Shown: one piece after another, positions 8,235 through 16,636 of the stretch
Position numbering within the stretch: the stretch's first letter is position 1
Layout of the letters: each line of letters starts with the position of its first letter
NCBI GenBank assembly: GCA_045542735.1
Contig: JAZQLQ010000015.1
Span: 124,001-188,000, forward strand
Length of the DNA: 64,000 nucleotides
DNA from: UBA2882 sp045542735
GTDB taxonomy: Bacteria; Bacillota; Clostridia; Lachnospirales; Lachnospiraceae
Direction: 5' to 3'
The notes under the pieces: model-generated
Told to the model about the DNA's origin: nothing
Seen by the model: the letters and a program-made list of their open reading frames with translations, nothing else
Database searches by the model: none
Position numbers and translations under genes: made by a program

Positions 8235-8956
8235 CAATCGTAATCACAATGGCAGGACTTGGTTCCCGTTTCCGTAAGGTGGGCTATACAGTGCCCAAAT
8301 ATATGATTGAAGCACATGGAAAGACACTGTTTGAGTGGTCGATGGAGAGTTTGGAAGGTTTTGATTGCAAAAATAACAGATGTATTTTTATAGTAAGAAA
8401 AGAGGATGATGCATCCGGCTTTATCACGGAAACCTGTGCAAAGTTGGGGATTCATGATGTGAAGGTAGTAGAGATTGATTATCTGACTGACGGACAGGCA
8501 ACCACAGCTATGTTGGCAAGCAAGGAATGGGATAAAGAAGATTCCCTGATGATTTACAATATTGATACCTATGTAGAAGCAGGTGAAATGCATGCATCCC
8601 AGATTGCAGGAGATGGTTTTATTCCCTGTTTTCATGCAGATGGCGATCATTGGAGCTTTGCAAAGCTGGATGAAGCAGGCAAGGTAGTGGAAGTGCGTGA
8701 AAAGGTCCGCATCTCCGATAATTGTACCTTGGGTGCTTACTATTTCAAGACTTGCGGATTGTATGAGCAACTTTACAATGAATATTATACTTCTGATGAG
8801 AAGCTGGAGAAAGGTGAAAAATACGTAGCTCCCCTTTACAACTATCTGATCAGTAAAGGTGGGGATGTGCGCATTTCCATCGTAGATTATGACAAAGTGC
8901 ATGTACTTGGTACACCGGAAGAATTGGATTATTTTAAGGAACATTATAAAGCATGA
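8231..8956 (+). CDS. Sugar-nucleotidyltransferase-like protein
   Basis: A 241-residue GT-A/nucleotidyltransferase fold protein. The N-terminal TMAGLGSRFRKVGYTVPKYM carries the GxGxRF...PK signature that binds the nucleotide triphosphate, and the YNIDTYVE stretch provides metal-binding acidic residues. The fold is that of enzymes that activate a sugar phosphate or small alcohol phosphate with CTP or UTP in capsule synthesis. It overlaps the genes on both sides by four bases. Glycosyltransferase family 2 is an alternative annotation, but the PK motif argues for nucleotidyl transfer. Substrate unknown. Confidence 0.7.
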   Translation: MTIVITMAGLGSRFRKVGYTVPKYMIEAHGKTLFEWSMESLEGFDCKNNRCIFIVRKEDDASGFITETCAKLGIHDVKVVEIDYLTDGQATTAMLASKEWDKEDSLMIYNIDTYVEAGEMHASQIAGDGFIPCFHADGDHWSFAKLDEAGKVVEVREKVRISDNCTLGAYYFKTCGLYEQLYNEYYTSDEKLEKGEKYVAPLYNYLISKGGDVRISIVDYDKVHVLGTPEELDYFKEHYKA

Positions 8957-11853
8957 AAAATCAGATGATGCAGAGTTTTCAAAAACTGCATAAAGGATGT
9001 CTGATAGCTGCATGTATCCATTGGATTTTGACCTTTTTCACCGATCATTTGATATTTGATTATGTGATGTGGGATATGTCCAATATGACGCAGATTATTA
9101 AAACAGCAATGACCTATGGGGCCAAAGCTGTTTTTCTGCTTGTATTAATCGGCATTTATCAGGGCGGATATTACCTTTTTACCAAGGCGGATAAAAGGTT
9201 TGTTAAGTATACCTTGATTTATTTTGGTATCAATATGGCCCTGCTTCTTTTAATGTGGCCCGGCATTTGGCGTATGGATGAGTTTGGCATTTTAAATAGT
9301 GCAATTTTGCTTTTACCTGTCTTTTGGCAAAATTATCTGACCAGTTTGTTTTATGTATTTGCGCTGATGCTAATCCCTGTGCCCAGTGGTGTTATTATTG
9401 TCCAGTGCGCCATCAATTCCCTGGTTGTGGGATATTTGGTGAAATTTCTCGTGAATAAATGCGGGAAATGGGGACTTTTTGCCTTTGTTCCCTTTATATT
9501 TCTACCGGTGCTGGATTCCAATCTCTATCCCATGCGTATGTGTGTCTATGGGTTTTTAGAACTATTGCTGCTTGTGCTTCTATATCAGAAGTGGGAATGC
9601 AGACAGGCAGAGAAGACAGTATCAAATGGTGGGATGGCAGCGTGCAATGATAAGTGGTTTTATATTTGCATCTTGGCGGCAATTGTGACGGTATGGCGTA
9701 CCGAAGCAATTTATTATATGGTACTGTTTCCAATCTTGTTAGTGATTCTATTTATCAAATCCTTGGATAAGAAGAAGTTAGTCCGGGTGATATGCGGTTA
9801 CTTGATATGTGCAGTGTGTCTCTTTGTACCTCAGACGGTTGGAGATAAGTTGACCAGTGGAAATCAGTATGATTTGACCAGTGTGGTGCTTCCTCTTGTT
9901 CCCTTGGTGGAAGAGGCGTATGAAAGTGGTGAATGTAAAGAGCAATTGGCTGCCATTGACCGGGTTATCAACGTGGAAGTGGCTGTAGAAGGTGCCAAAG
10001 AAGGACGAAGCGGTATCAGCCTGTTTTGGGGTGAACCGGATTTTCAGCGCACCTATACGGATGAACAGTACAAAGCTTTTAAAGGTGCGTATTATGATTT
10101 GATTTTGCAGTTTCCCATGACTTTTTTGGAGGAACGGTGGAACTGCTTTACAGAGTCTACGGATTTGTTGGAGAATACAACGGAGCTTTTTACCAAAGAA
10201 GGTGTAGTAAATTATGATACCTTCCGTACCTATCCGCTTTCTGAGCCCATTCATGACGGAATGCGTAGTTCGGTTATTAAGTTTTTGGAGTGGCGCGAGG
10301 CTGATTATACGGTAGAGAAAGCGGGTTATGGTCTGATTTACAGTCCCTTGGTGCCTATTTGTATTTTGCTTGTGGCTTGGTTAGGGTGTCTGTTAAAGAA
10401 GAAGTGGCATTTGTTTTTCCTGATTTCATTGCCACTGGTAAAGGTGCCTTTGATTTTCCTGACCGCACCATCCAGATTGTTTATGTATTATTATTCACTG
10501 TACTTAATCGGTTATTTTGTACTGTTCTGCCTGATTGCCATGATATTTACAAAGGTTTGGAGCAAAGTCGGCGGACCGGTTCAAAAAACAGTAAACTATG
10601 CCAAAAGAAATGGTGTGAAGGCGGCTTTCCATGCAGCTATGGAGCGTGTGGATCATAAGCATACCGATGCCATGACCCGTAAGGCAGCTTCCTATGTAGG
10701 TTGTAAGGAATGGAGTAGTCCTTTAAGTAAGGAAGAACTAGAGAAAGAGATAAAGACACAGAGAAATCACAAATTTGCTTATGAACCGTTGATTAGTATT
10801 GTGGTGCCTGCTTATGAGACAGATGTTGCCTTTTTGACCGAACTTTTGGAAAGTGTTAAGGGACAGACTTACTCCAATTGGGAGTTGGTGCTTGCTGATG
10901 CAAGTAAGAGCGATAAGGTAAAAGAGGTGTTAGATCGGGATTGGCTTACAGATAGTTCTATAGGACAGCAAATCCGTTATCTTCGCTTGGAGGAAAACAA
11001 AGGAATTTCGGATAATACCAATGTAGCAATTGATGCAGCAAGTGGAGCTTACATCGCATTGTTGGATCATGACGACGTGCTGACGTTGGATGCGCTCTAC
11101 TCTATGGTAGAAAAATTAAATGAGACAATTGACAAACCGATGCTTGCTATTTATTCAGATGAGGACAAATGCGACGGCGCCATGGAGCAATTTTATGAGC
11201 CTCATTTCAAACCGGACTTCAACTTAGATTTATTATTATCCAATAATTATATTTGTCATTTCCTGCTGGTAGAGGCATCTGCCATGAAGGAATTGAGACT
11301 TCGTAAGGAATTTGACGGGGCCCAGGATTATGATTTGATTCTTCGTCTTGCTTTGAAGGCTTCTAAGGAGCAAAAACAATTTTTACATGTGGATAAGATT
11401 CTCTATCATTGGCGTTGCCATCAGGGCTCCACGGCAGGAAATACAGAAAGTAAACGCTATGCTTATGATGCGGGGCGTATGGCACTGGAGGCTTATTTTG
11501 AAGCATGTTTTGGTGCCGGCACATGGAAAGAAAAAGTAAGTGTAACCGACAGTTTGCATTTGGGATTTTACAATGTAGAGTACAAGCCGGATATCTTCGC
11601 TGTCCGCGAGGATGTGGCAGCAGTTTGTGGCCGCGTCATCCACAAAGGCATTGTGGTGGGAGGTCCGTTCGTTGGCCTGCGAAAGGCAAGTAGCGGCTAT
11701 ATGCACCGTGCTTCCTTATATGTGGATTGCGGTATAGCTGATATGGATGAACGTGCATTGAAGCTTCGTCCGGACTTAGCATGTAGTTTGGAAAAAGCTC
11801 TGGAAAAAGGCATGAAGCTGGTGTATGATCCTGGTTTTGTAGTTGAAAGATAA
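8953..11853 (+). CDS. Multi-pass membrane domain fused to GT2 glycosyltransferase
   Basis: A 966-residue two-part protein. Residues 1-545 contain about a dozen hydrophobic helices plus a soluble loop (about 300-450), an arrangement like GT-C-type or DUF6020 membrane proteins. After a charged linker, residues about 611-870 are a GT2 domain: LISIVVPAYETDVAFLTELL, metal-binding LLDHDDV, YSDEDK and LYHWRCHQGSTAG. The C-terminal 90 residues continue in the GT2 style seen in rhamnan-type transferases. It starts inside the stop of the preceding gene and precedes a second GT2 by 11 bases. Joining a lipid-phosphate-type membrane part to a cytosolic nucleotide-sugar transferase in one chain is unusual. 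Confidence 0.75.
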   Translation: MKNQMMQSFQKLHKGCLIAACIHWILTFFTDHLIFDYVMWDMSNMTQIIKTAMTYGAKAVFLLVLIGIYQGGYYLFTKADKRFVKYTLIYFGINMALLLLMWPGIWRMDEFGILNSAILLLPVFWQNYLTSLFYVFALMLIPVPSGVIIVQCAINSLVVGYLVKFLVNKCGKWGLFAFVPFIFLPVLDSNLYPMRMCVYGFLELLLLVLLYQKWECRQAEKTVSNGGMAACNDKWFYICILAAIVTVWRTEAIYYMVLFPILLVILFIKSLDKKKLVRVICGYLICAVCLFVPQTVGDKLTSGNQYDLTSVVLPLVPLVEEAYESGECKEQLAAIDRVINVEVAVEGAKEGRSGISLFWGEPDFQRTYTDEQYKAFKGAYYDLILQFPMTFLEERWNCFTESTDLLENTTELFTKEGVVNYDTFRTYPLSEPIHDGMRSSVIKFLEWREADYTVEKAGYGLIYSPLVPICILLVAWLGCLLKKKWHLFFLISLPLVKVPLIFLTAPSRLFMYYYSLYLIGYFVLFCLIAMIFTKVWSKVGGPVQKTVNYAKRNGVKAAFHAAMERVDHKHTDAMTRKAASYVGCKEWSSPLSKEELEKEIKTQRNHKFAYEPLISIVVPAYETDVAFLTELLESVKGQTYSNWELVLADASKSDKVKEVLDRDWLTDSSIGQQIRYLRLEENKGISDNTNVAIDAASGAYIALLDHDDVLTLDALYSMVEKLNETIDKPMLAIYSDEDKCDGAMEQFYEPHFKPDFNLDLLLSNNYICHFLLVEASAMKELRLRKEFDGAQDYDLILRLALKASKEQKQFLHVDKILYHWRCHQGSTAGNTESKRYAYDAGRMALEAYFEACFGAGTWKEKVSVTDSLHLGFYNVEYKPDIFAVREDVAAVCGRVIHKGIVVGGPFVGLRKASSGYMHRASLYVDCGIADMDERALKLRPDLACSLEKALEKGMKLVYDPGFVVER

Positions 11854-11864
11854 GGAAATAACCT

Positions 11865-12854
11865 ATGAAGACAACCGTAGTGATTCCCAATTATAACGGA
11901 ATCAAGTATTTGGAAAACTGCATAGAGAGTTTGAAACTTGCTAAAGAACAGGGCGAATTTGCGATCCTCGTGGTAGACAATGGTTCTACGGATGGTAGTC
12001 TGGAACAGGCGAAAGAGTATGAGGCAAATGGAGTGCTCACATTAATTGCCTTGCCTCAAAATACGGGTTTTTGCGGTGCAGTAAATGAAGGAATCCGTCA
12101 TACACAGACGGAATATGTACTTCTGCTGAATAATGATACCGAAGTCACAAAGCATTTTGTAAAGGAATTGGAAAACTTTATGGATAGGAATACGGATGCT
12201 TTTTCGGCATCATCCAAGATGCTTTCCTTACAGGAACCGGAAGTCATTGATGACTGTGGTGACTTGTATTGTGCTTTGGGATGGGCTTTTGGTCTGGGTA
12301 AGGGGAAGAATATCCAAACAAAAGCTGCAAAAAAATATGAAAAAGACGGGGAAATCTTTGCAGCCTGTGGCGGTGCATCCATCTATCGGAAAGAAGTTTT
12401 TGACAAGATTGGTATTTTTGATGAAAATCATTTTGCATATTTGGAAGACATAGACATCGGCTATCGGGCGTTAATTCACGGTTATCGCAATTATTATTGC
12501 CATAGTGCAGTAGTCTATCATGTGGGCAGTGGTTTTTCTGGTTCCAGATATAACAAGTTTAAAATTGATTTATCTGCAAAAAATAGTATATACCTGATTT
12601 ACAAAAATATGCCTTTTTTGCAGGTGGTTTTAAATCTGCCGTTTTTGTTCATTGGTTTTTCTATCAAGACTTTGTTTTTTGTGATAAAAGGCTTTGGAGG
12701 AACTTATCTGAAAGGACTTATGAAGGGATTAAAACTGAGTTTTTCAAAAGAAGGAAAGGCTTGTAAAGTTCCGTTTAAAGGCAAAAACTTTGTGAATTAT
12801 GTAGTGGTTCAAGGGCATTTGTGGTGGAATCTGCTACGCCGTTTCATTGGCTGA
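11865..12854 (+). CDS. Glycosyltransferase family 2 (rhamnosyltransferase-like)
   Basis: A 329-residue GT2 enzyme with TVVIPNYNG at the start, VDNGSTDGS, the metal-binding LLLNNDTEV (about residue 87) and the acceptor-side motif YLEDIDIGYRALIHGYRNYY (about 190-209). Near the C-terminus a hydrophobic stretch (about 250-275) probably lies on the membrane. The pattern is typical of enzymes adding rhamnose or similar deoxysugars to a lipid-linked glycan. It is the last gene of the CotH-led operon; a small hairpin and a new promoter follow. The sugar specificity is inference only. Confidence 0.82.
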   Translation: MKTTVVIPNYNGIKYLENCIESLKLAKEQGEFAILVVDNGSTDGSLEQAKEYEANGVLTLIALPQNTGFCGAVNEGIRHTQTEYVLLLNNDTEVTKHFVKELENFMDRNTDAFSASSKMLSLQEPEVIDDCGDLYCALGWAFGLGKGKNIQTKAAKKYEKDGEIFAACGGASIYRKEVFDKIGIFDENHFAYLEDIDIGYRALIHGYRNYYCHSAVVYHVGSGFSGSRYNKFKIDLSAKNSIYLIYKNMPFLQVVLNLPFLFIGFSIKTLFFVIKGFGGTYLKGLMKGLKLSFSKEGKACKVPFKGKNFVNYVVVQGHLWWNLLRRFIG

Positions 12855-12911
12855 GATTGACATAATGTTACAAAAATGTTAAGTAAAAATTAAGAATATG
12901 AATTAAAAAGG

Positions 12912-12940
12912 TTGCCCTTTTTGGTGAAATAAGGTAAAAT
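12912..12940 (+). promoter_or_regulatory. Sigma-A-type promoter before the sugar transferase
   Basis: TTGCCC at 12912-12917 and TAAAAT at 12935-12940 with a 17-base spacer, 30 bases before the TTG start at 12970. The -35 box sits in a small hairpin AAAAAGG-TTGC-CCTTTTT that could end the preceding operon. Confidence 0.6.
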
Positions 12941-12969
12941 ATCGAGTGTATATGAAATAAGGTGATTCT

Positions 12970-14382
12970 TTGATTAAAGATAATCAGAAATATTTCAACA
13001 GACTTCATATCGTAATGGATGCCATGGTAGTGGCGCTTGCTTATGCACTTGCATGGCTGATTCGTTTTAAAAGCGGATACTGGCCCAAGGAGCAGGGACT
13101 TGTCGGTACCCTTGGTCCGGATGTATATTTCAGTGCATTAATTTTTATCATTCCCTGTTATCTGATTCTCAATCAGATGTTCAATCTGTATACATCAAAG
13201 CGGTATTCCAGTGCGAAGAAGGATGTTGCAAATGTTATAAAAGCTAATGTTGTAGGACTGTTTTTGTTTATCAGTGTCCTCTATATTATAGATCAGAAGC
13301 ATTTTTCCAGAGGTATGATCTTTGTGTTCTGTGCCTTGAATGTTTTGGGACAGAGCAGTACCAGATTATTAATCAGGAAGATTTTGCGCTCTTTTCGTAA
13401 AAAAGGTTATAATGTCAAATATGTTCTTCTGGTGGGTTATTCCAAGGCGGCAGAGCAATATATTGACCGGATTATGCAGAATCCCCAGTGGGGTTATGTA
13501 GTTCGGGGAGTTCTGGACGACCATATTCCGAGAGGGACTTTATACCGTGGTGTAAAGGTCCTTGGCAGTATTGGGAATCTGGAAATTATTTTGCCTGAAA
13601 ATAAGTTGGATGAGATTGCCATTACCTTGTCCCTGAAGGACTACGACATGTTGGAGCGGATTGTAGGACTGTGTGAAAAATCCGGTGTGCACACCAAGTT
13701 TATTCCGGATTACAACAGTGTGATTCCCAGTAAGCCTTATACCGAGGATTTAAATGGCTTGCCGGTTGTAAATATCCGCCACGTTCCTTTAACCAATACC
13801 TTAAATAGCATGGCAAAGCGGATTGTGGATATTTGTGGATCTCTATTTGCATTAGTGCTGTTTTCACCGGTATTTTTAGTGGTTGCGATTTTGATAAAAA
13901 GTACCAGTCCCGGTCCCATTATTTTTAAGCAGGAGAGGGTTGGACTTCATAATAAGCCTTTCAATATGTACAAATTCCGTACGATGGAAGTGCAAAAACC
14001 GTCCAAAGAAAAGACAAAGTGGACCACAAAGGATGATCCGAGGGTTACAAAAGTGGGCAGAGTCTTGCGGCGGACAAGCATTGATGAGCTTCCGCAGTTT
14101 TTCAATGTATTAAAGGGTGATATGAGTATGGTTGGCCCCAGACCTGAGAGACCATTCTTTGTTGAAAAATTCAAGGAAGAGATTCCCAGATACATGATTA
14201 AACATCAGGTAAGACCGGGAATTACAGGTTGGGCACAGATTAACGGTTACAGAGGGGATACATCGATTCGAAGAAGAATCGACTGCGATTTATATTATAT
14301 CGAGAACTGGACCATGGGTCTGGACTTTAAAATATTGTTTTTGACAATCTTTAAAGGGTTTATAAATAAAAATGCGTATTGA
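12970..14382 (+). CDS. Undecaprenyl-phosphate sugar phosphotransferase
   Basis: A 470-residue initiating enzyme that moves a sugar 1-phosphate from a nucleotide sugar to undecaprenyl phosphate, the first committed step of a surface glycan. It has four N-terminal helices (within residues 1-125), a Rossmann-like CoA_binding_3 region (about 140-265), and the C-terminal catalytic domain with a re-entrant helix, FKQERVGLHNKPFNMYKFRT, DELPQFFNVLKGDMSMVGPR and RPGITGWAQINGYRG. That is the WcaJ/WbaP (polyprenol phosphate) architecture. The start is TTG, preceded by AAGGTGA at 12959-12965. It has its own promoter. The sugar (glucose or galactose are usual) is not readable. Confidence 0.9.
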   Translation: MIKDNQKYFNRLHIVMDAMVVALAYALAWLIRFKSGYWPKEQGLVGTLGPDVYFSALIFIIPCYLILNQMFNLYTSKRYSSAKKDVANVIKANVVGLFLFISVLYIIDQKHFSRGMIFVFCALNVLGQSSTRLLIRKILRSFRKKGYNVKYVLLVGYSKAAEQYIDRIMQNPQWGYVVRGVLDDHIPRGTLYRGVKVLGSIGNLEIILPENKLDEIAITLSLKDYDMLERIVGLCEKSGVHTKFIPDYNSVIPSKPYTEDLNGLPVVNIRHVPLTNTLNSMAKRIVDICGSLFALVLFSPVFLVVAILIKSTSPGPIIFKQERVGLHNKPFNMYKFRTMEVQKPSKEKTKWTTKDDPRVTKVGRVLRRTSIDELPQFFNVLKGDMSMVGPRPERPFFVEKFKEEIPRYMIKHQVRPGITGWAQINGYRGDTSIRRRIDCDLYYIENWTMGLDFKILFLTIFKGFINKNAY

Positions 14383-14421
14383 TACGTATTGATTGCAGAA
14401 AGGATTAAAGAGTAAAAAACT

Positions 14422-15597
14422 ATGGCAGCAAAAAAGGGCTCCGGCAAATCCACCGGTAAACGGATGACTAAAGCCGAGAGAAAGAGAAAAAAACAACAGA
14501 AAATGATAATCTTGGGAATTGAAGTAGTAGTTGTTGTTGTTTTGATTGTAGCGTTATATTTTGTTACGAAGCTTGATAAGATTCACAAAGATGAGATTCA
14601 GGAAGAAGAAGTTGTTACAAACGAGCAGGCTGTTGAAGAAGAACAATTTCTCGTAGATGCCAGCGATGTAACAATTAACGATGGAAGCATCGGTCACATG
14701 GATGGTTATCGCAACATTGCATTATTTGGTGTAGATGCCAGAAATAATAACTTGGGTAAAGGTGTACGTTCCGATACCATTATCATTGCATCCATCAATG
14801 AAACAACCAAAGAAATCAAGTTGGTTTCCGTATATCGTGATACTTACTTAAATCTTGGAAATGATTCCTATAATAAAGCAAATACAGCTTATTCCCAGGG
14901 TGGTCCCAAGCAGGCAATTAATATGCTCAATATGAACATGGACTTAAATATTACAGACTATGTTACAGTTGGATGGGCAGCAGTTGCTGATACGGTAGAT
15001 GCTCTTGGAGGTATTCAGATTGAAGTGGATTCCGAAGAGTTGGAGCACTTAAATAACTATCAGGTAGAGACATCCCAGTCTTTGGGCAGAAGCTATACCA
15101 AGTTAACTCAGACAGGTTTGGTAACTTTGGATGGTGTACAGGCGGTTTCTTACTGTCGTATCCGTTATACAGCAGGTGATGACTTCAAGCGTGCAGAGAG
15201 ACAGCGTGAAGTTATCCAGGCGTTGGCAGATAAAGCAAAAAAAGCATCTCCGGAAAAATTGGATCAGATCGCTAATGAGGTATTCCCTCAGACAGCAACC
15301 AGTTTGACCTTATCTGAGATTCTTGATTTGTTAAAAGATGTTGCATCTTATGAAATTGTCGAGACCAGTGGTTTCCCTGTTGGTGAATACCGTACTACCG
15401 GCGTATTCTCTGCAAGAATTGGTGATTGCGTTATCCCGGCTGATTTGGAGACGAACGTTGTGGTTCTTCATGAGTTCTTGTTTGGTGATGTAAGTGATTA
15501 TGAACCTTCCGAAGCTGTACAGGAATATGGTGATAAGATCCGTTCCGATACAGGTACTGCAAGAGTATACGATGCATCGGACAGTGATTCTGAATAA
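14422..15597 (+). CDS. LytR-CpsA-Psr (LCP) family glycopolymer ligase
   Basis: A 391-residue type II membrane protein: a very basic N-terminus (residues 1-28), one hydrophobic helix (about 29-50), then an extracellular LCP domain (about 95-300). Marks are NIALFGVDAR, VRSDTIIIASIN, KLVSVYRDTYLNL, the Arg-rich CRIRYTAGDDFKRAERQREV. LCP enzymes transfer an undecaprenyl-linked polymer to the cell wall peptidoglycan. It lies 39 bases after the sugar phosphotransferase and ends at a strong terminator, so the pair opens and closes one glycan pathway. The acidic stretch after the helix (EIQEEEVVTNEQAVEEE) is probably a spacer. Confidence 0.9.
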   Translation: MAAKKGSGKSTGKRMTKAERKRKKQQKMIILGIEVVVVVVLIVALYFVTKLDKIHKDEIQEEEVVTNEQAVEEEQFLVDASDVTINDGSIGHMDGYRNIALFGVDARNNNLGKGVRSDTIIIASINETTKEIKLVSVYRDTYLNLGNDSYNKANTAYSQGGPKQAINMLNMNMDLNITDYVTVGWAAVADTVDALGGIQIEVDSEELEHLNNYQVETSQSLGRSYTKLTQTGLVTLDGVQAVSYCRIRYTAGDDFKRAERQREVIQALADKAKKASPEKLDQIANEVFPQTATSLTLSEILDLLKDVASYEIVETSGFPVGEYRTTGVFSARIGDCVIPADLETNVVVLHEFLFGDVSDYEPSEAVQEYGDKIRSDTGTARVYDASDSDSE

Positions 15598-15602
15598 GTA
15601 AT

Positions 15603-15633
15603 AAAAGAGGACTTTAATCAGTCCTCTTTTTTT
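15603..15633 (+). terminator. Rho-independent terminator after LCP gene
   Basis: Perfect 10-base stem AAAAGAGGAC / GTCCTCTTTT with an 8-base loop, followed by seven T in all. It starts five bases after the LCP stop. Confidence 0.92.
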
Positions 15634-15641
15634 GTTATAAT
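15633..15641 (+). promoter_or_regulatory. Extended -10 promoter element before GT2/glmS
   Basis: TGTTATAAT, an extended -10 (TGn-TATAAT with TATAAT at 15636-15641), directly after the terminator and about 48 bases before the GT2 start. No good -35 box is visible. Confidence 0.5.
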
Positions 15642-15688
15642 GAATTGATTATGAGCACACCCAAAAAGGCAGTAAAGGAAGCGGTAAG

Positions 15689-16621
15689 ATGTATACAGTG
15701 GATGTCATCATCCCAACTTATAAACCGGATAAAAGTTTCTTTCATGTGTTAGACATGTTAAATAAACAAACCATAAAGCCGGAAACGATTATTATCATGA
15801 ATACAGAAGAAAAGTACTTTCATCAGTTGACCTACGGAAGTGATTTTCTGAAACAATATAAAAACTGTAAAGTATATCATCATTCCAAGTTGGAGTTTGA
15901 CCATGGAGCTACCAGAAACCGGGGCGCGGCAAAATCCAAGGCGGATTATTTTGTGATGATGACTCAGGATGCAGAGCCTGCGGATGAATATCTTTTGGAA
16001 AATCTGTTAAAACCTTTGATAGAAGGAAAAGCGGTGGTTTCTTATGCAAAGCAGCTGCCAAAGGCAGATTGCAATCCCATTGAATGCTATACCAGAGGCT
16101 TTAATTATCCCGATGAGTCTATAATTAAAGGGGAAGTGGATGTTAAGCGCCTGGGCATTAAGACGTATTTTTGCTCCGATGTATGTGCTGCCTACAACCG
16201 ACAGGTTTTTATAGAGTTGGGTGGATTTGTCAAAAGAACTATTTTTAATGAAGATATGATTTATGCGGCGAAGGCTGCCAAAGCGGGGGAGAAAATTGCG
16301 TATTGTGCGGATGCCAAGGTGTATCATTCCCATAATTATTCGGCTAAGGAGCAGTTTCACCGGAATTTTGACTTGGGAGTATCCCAGGCTGATCATCCGG
16401 AGGTTTTTGAGGGACTACCCTCAGAGGGCGAAGGTGTGCGTATGGTGAAGCAGACAGCGGCATATCTTTGGAATAATGGCTATAAGAAGCTGGTGCCAAA
16501 ACTTGTTTGGATTAGTGCTGCAAAGTGGTTTGGATTCCGCTTTGGAAAGGGTTATCACAAGTTGCCGCGAAAAATGGTGTTGAGGTTTACCGGCAGTCCC
16601 GCCTATTGGGCAAATAGATAG
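15689..16621 (+). CDS. Glycosyltransferase family 2 (rhamnosyltransferase-like)
   Basis: A 310-residue GT2 enzyme. Seen are VDVIIPTYKPD at the start, DHGATRNRGAAKSKADYFVM, the metal-binding MMTQDAEPAD (about residue 92), the FNEDMIYAAKAAKAG acceptor-side acidic motif (about 187) and YHSHNYSAKEQFHRNFDLGV near the C-terminus. These features match rhamnosyltransferase-type GT2 proteins acting on polyprenyl-linked glycans. It is separated from the LCP gene by a terminator and precedes glmS by 15 bases, so it is co-transcribed with glmS, which links precursor supply to glycan assembly. Confidence 0.8.
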   Translation: MYTVDVIIPTYKPDKSFFHVLDMLNKQTIKPETIIIMNTEEKYFHQLTYGSDFLKQYKNCKVYHHSKLEFDHGATRNRGAAKSKADYFVMMTQDAEPADEYLLENLLKPLIEGKAVVSYAKQLPKADCNPIECYTRGFNYPDESIIKGEVDVKRLGIKTYFCSDVCAAYNRQVFIELGGFVKRTIFNEDMIYAAKAAKAGEKIAYCADAKVYHSHNYSAKEQFHRNFDLGVSQADHPEVFEGLPSEGEGVRMVKQTAAYLWNNGYKKLVPKLVWISAAKWFGFRFGKGYHKLPRKMVLRFTGSPAYWANR

Positions 16622-16636
16622 AAAGAAGGAAAAGGC

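Noticed and set aside
7712..9013. 433-codon minus-strand open frame
   Set aside because: It lies antisense across the DUF4956 and nucleotidyltransferase genes, both of which carry clear family motifs and overlapping starts. The minus-strand translation is Ile/Thr/Cys-rich with no recognisable domain.
16622..16636. glmS ribozyme
   Set aside because: Only 15 bases separate the upstream GT2 stop from the glmS ATG, and they contain a ribosome site only.
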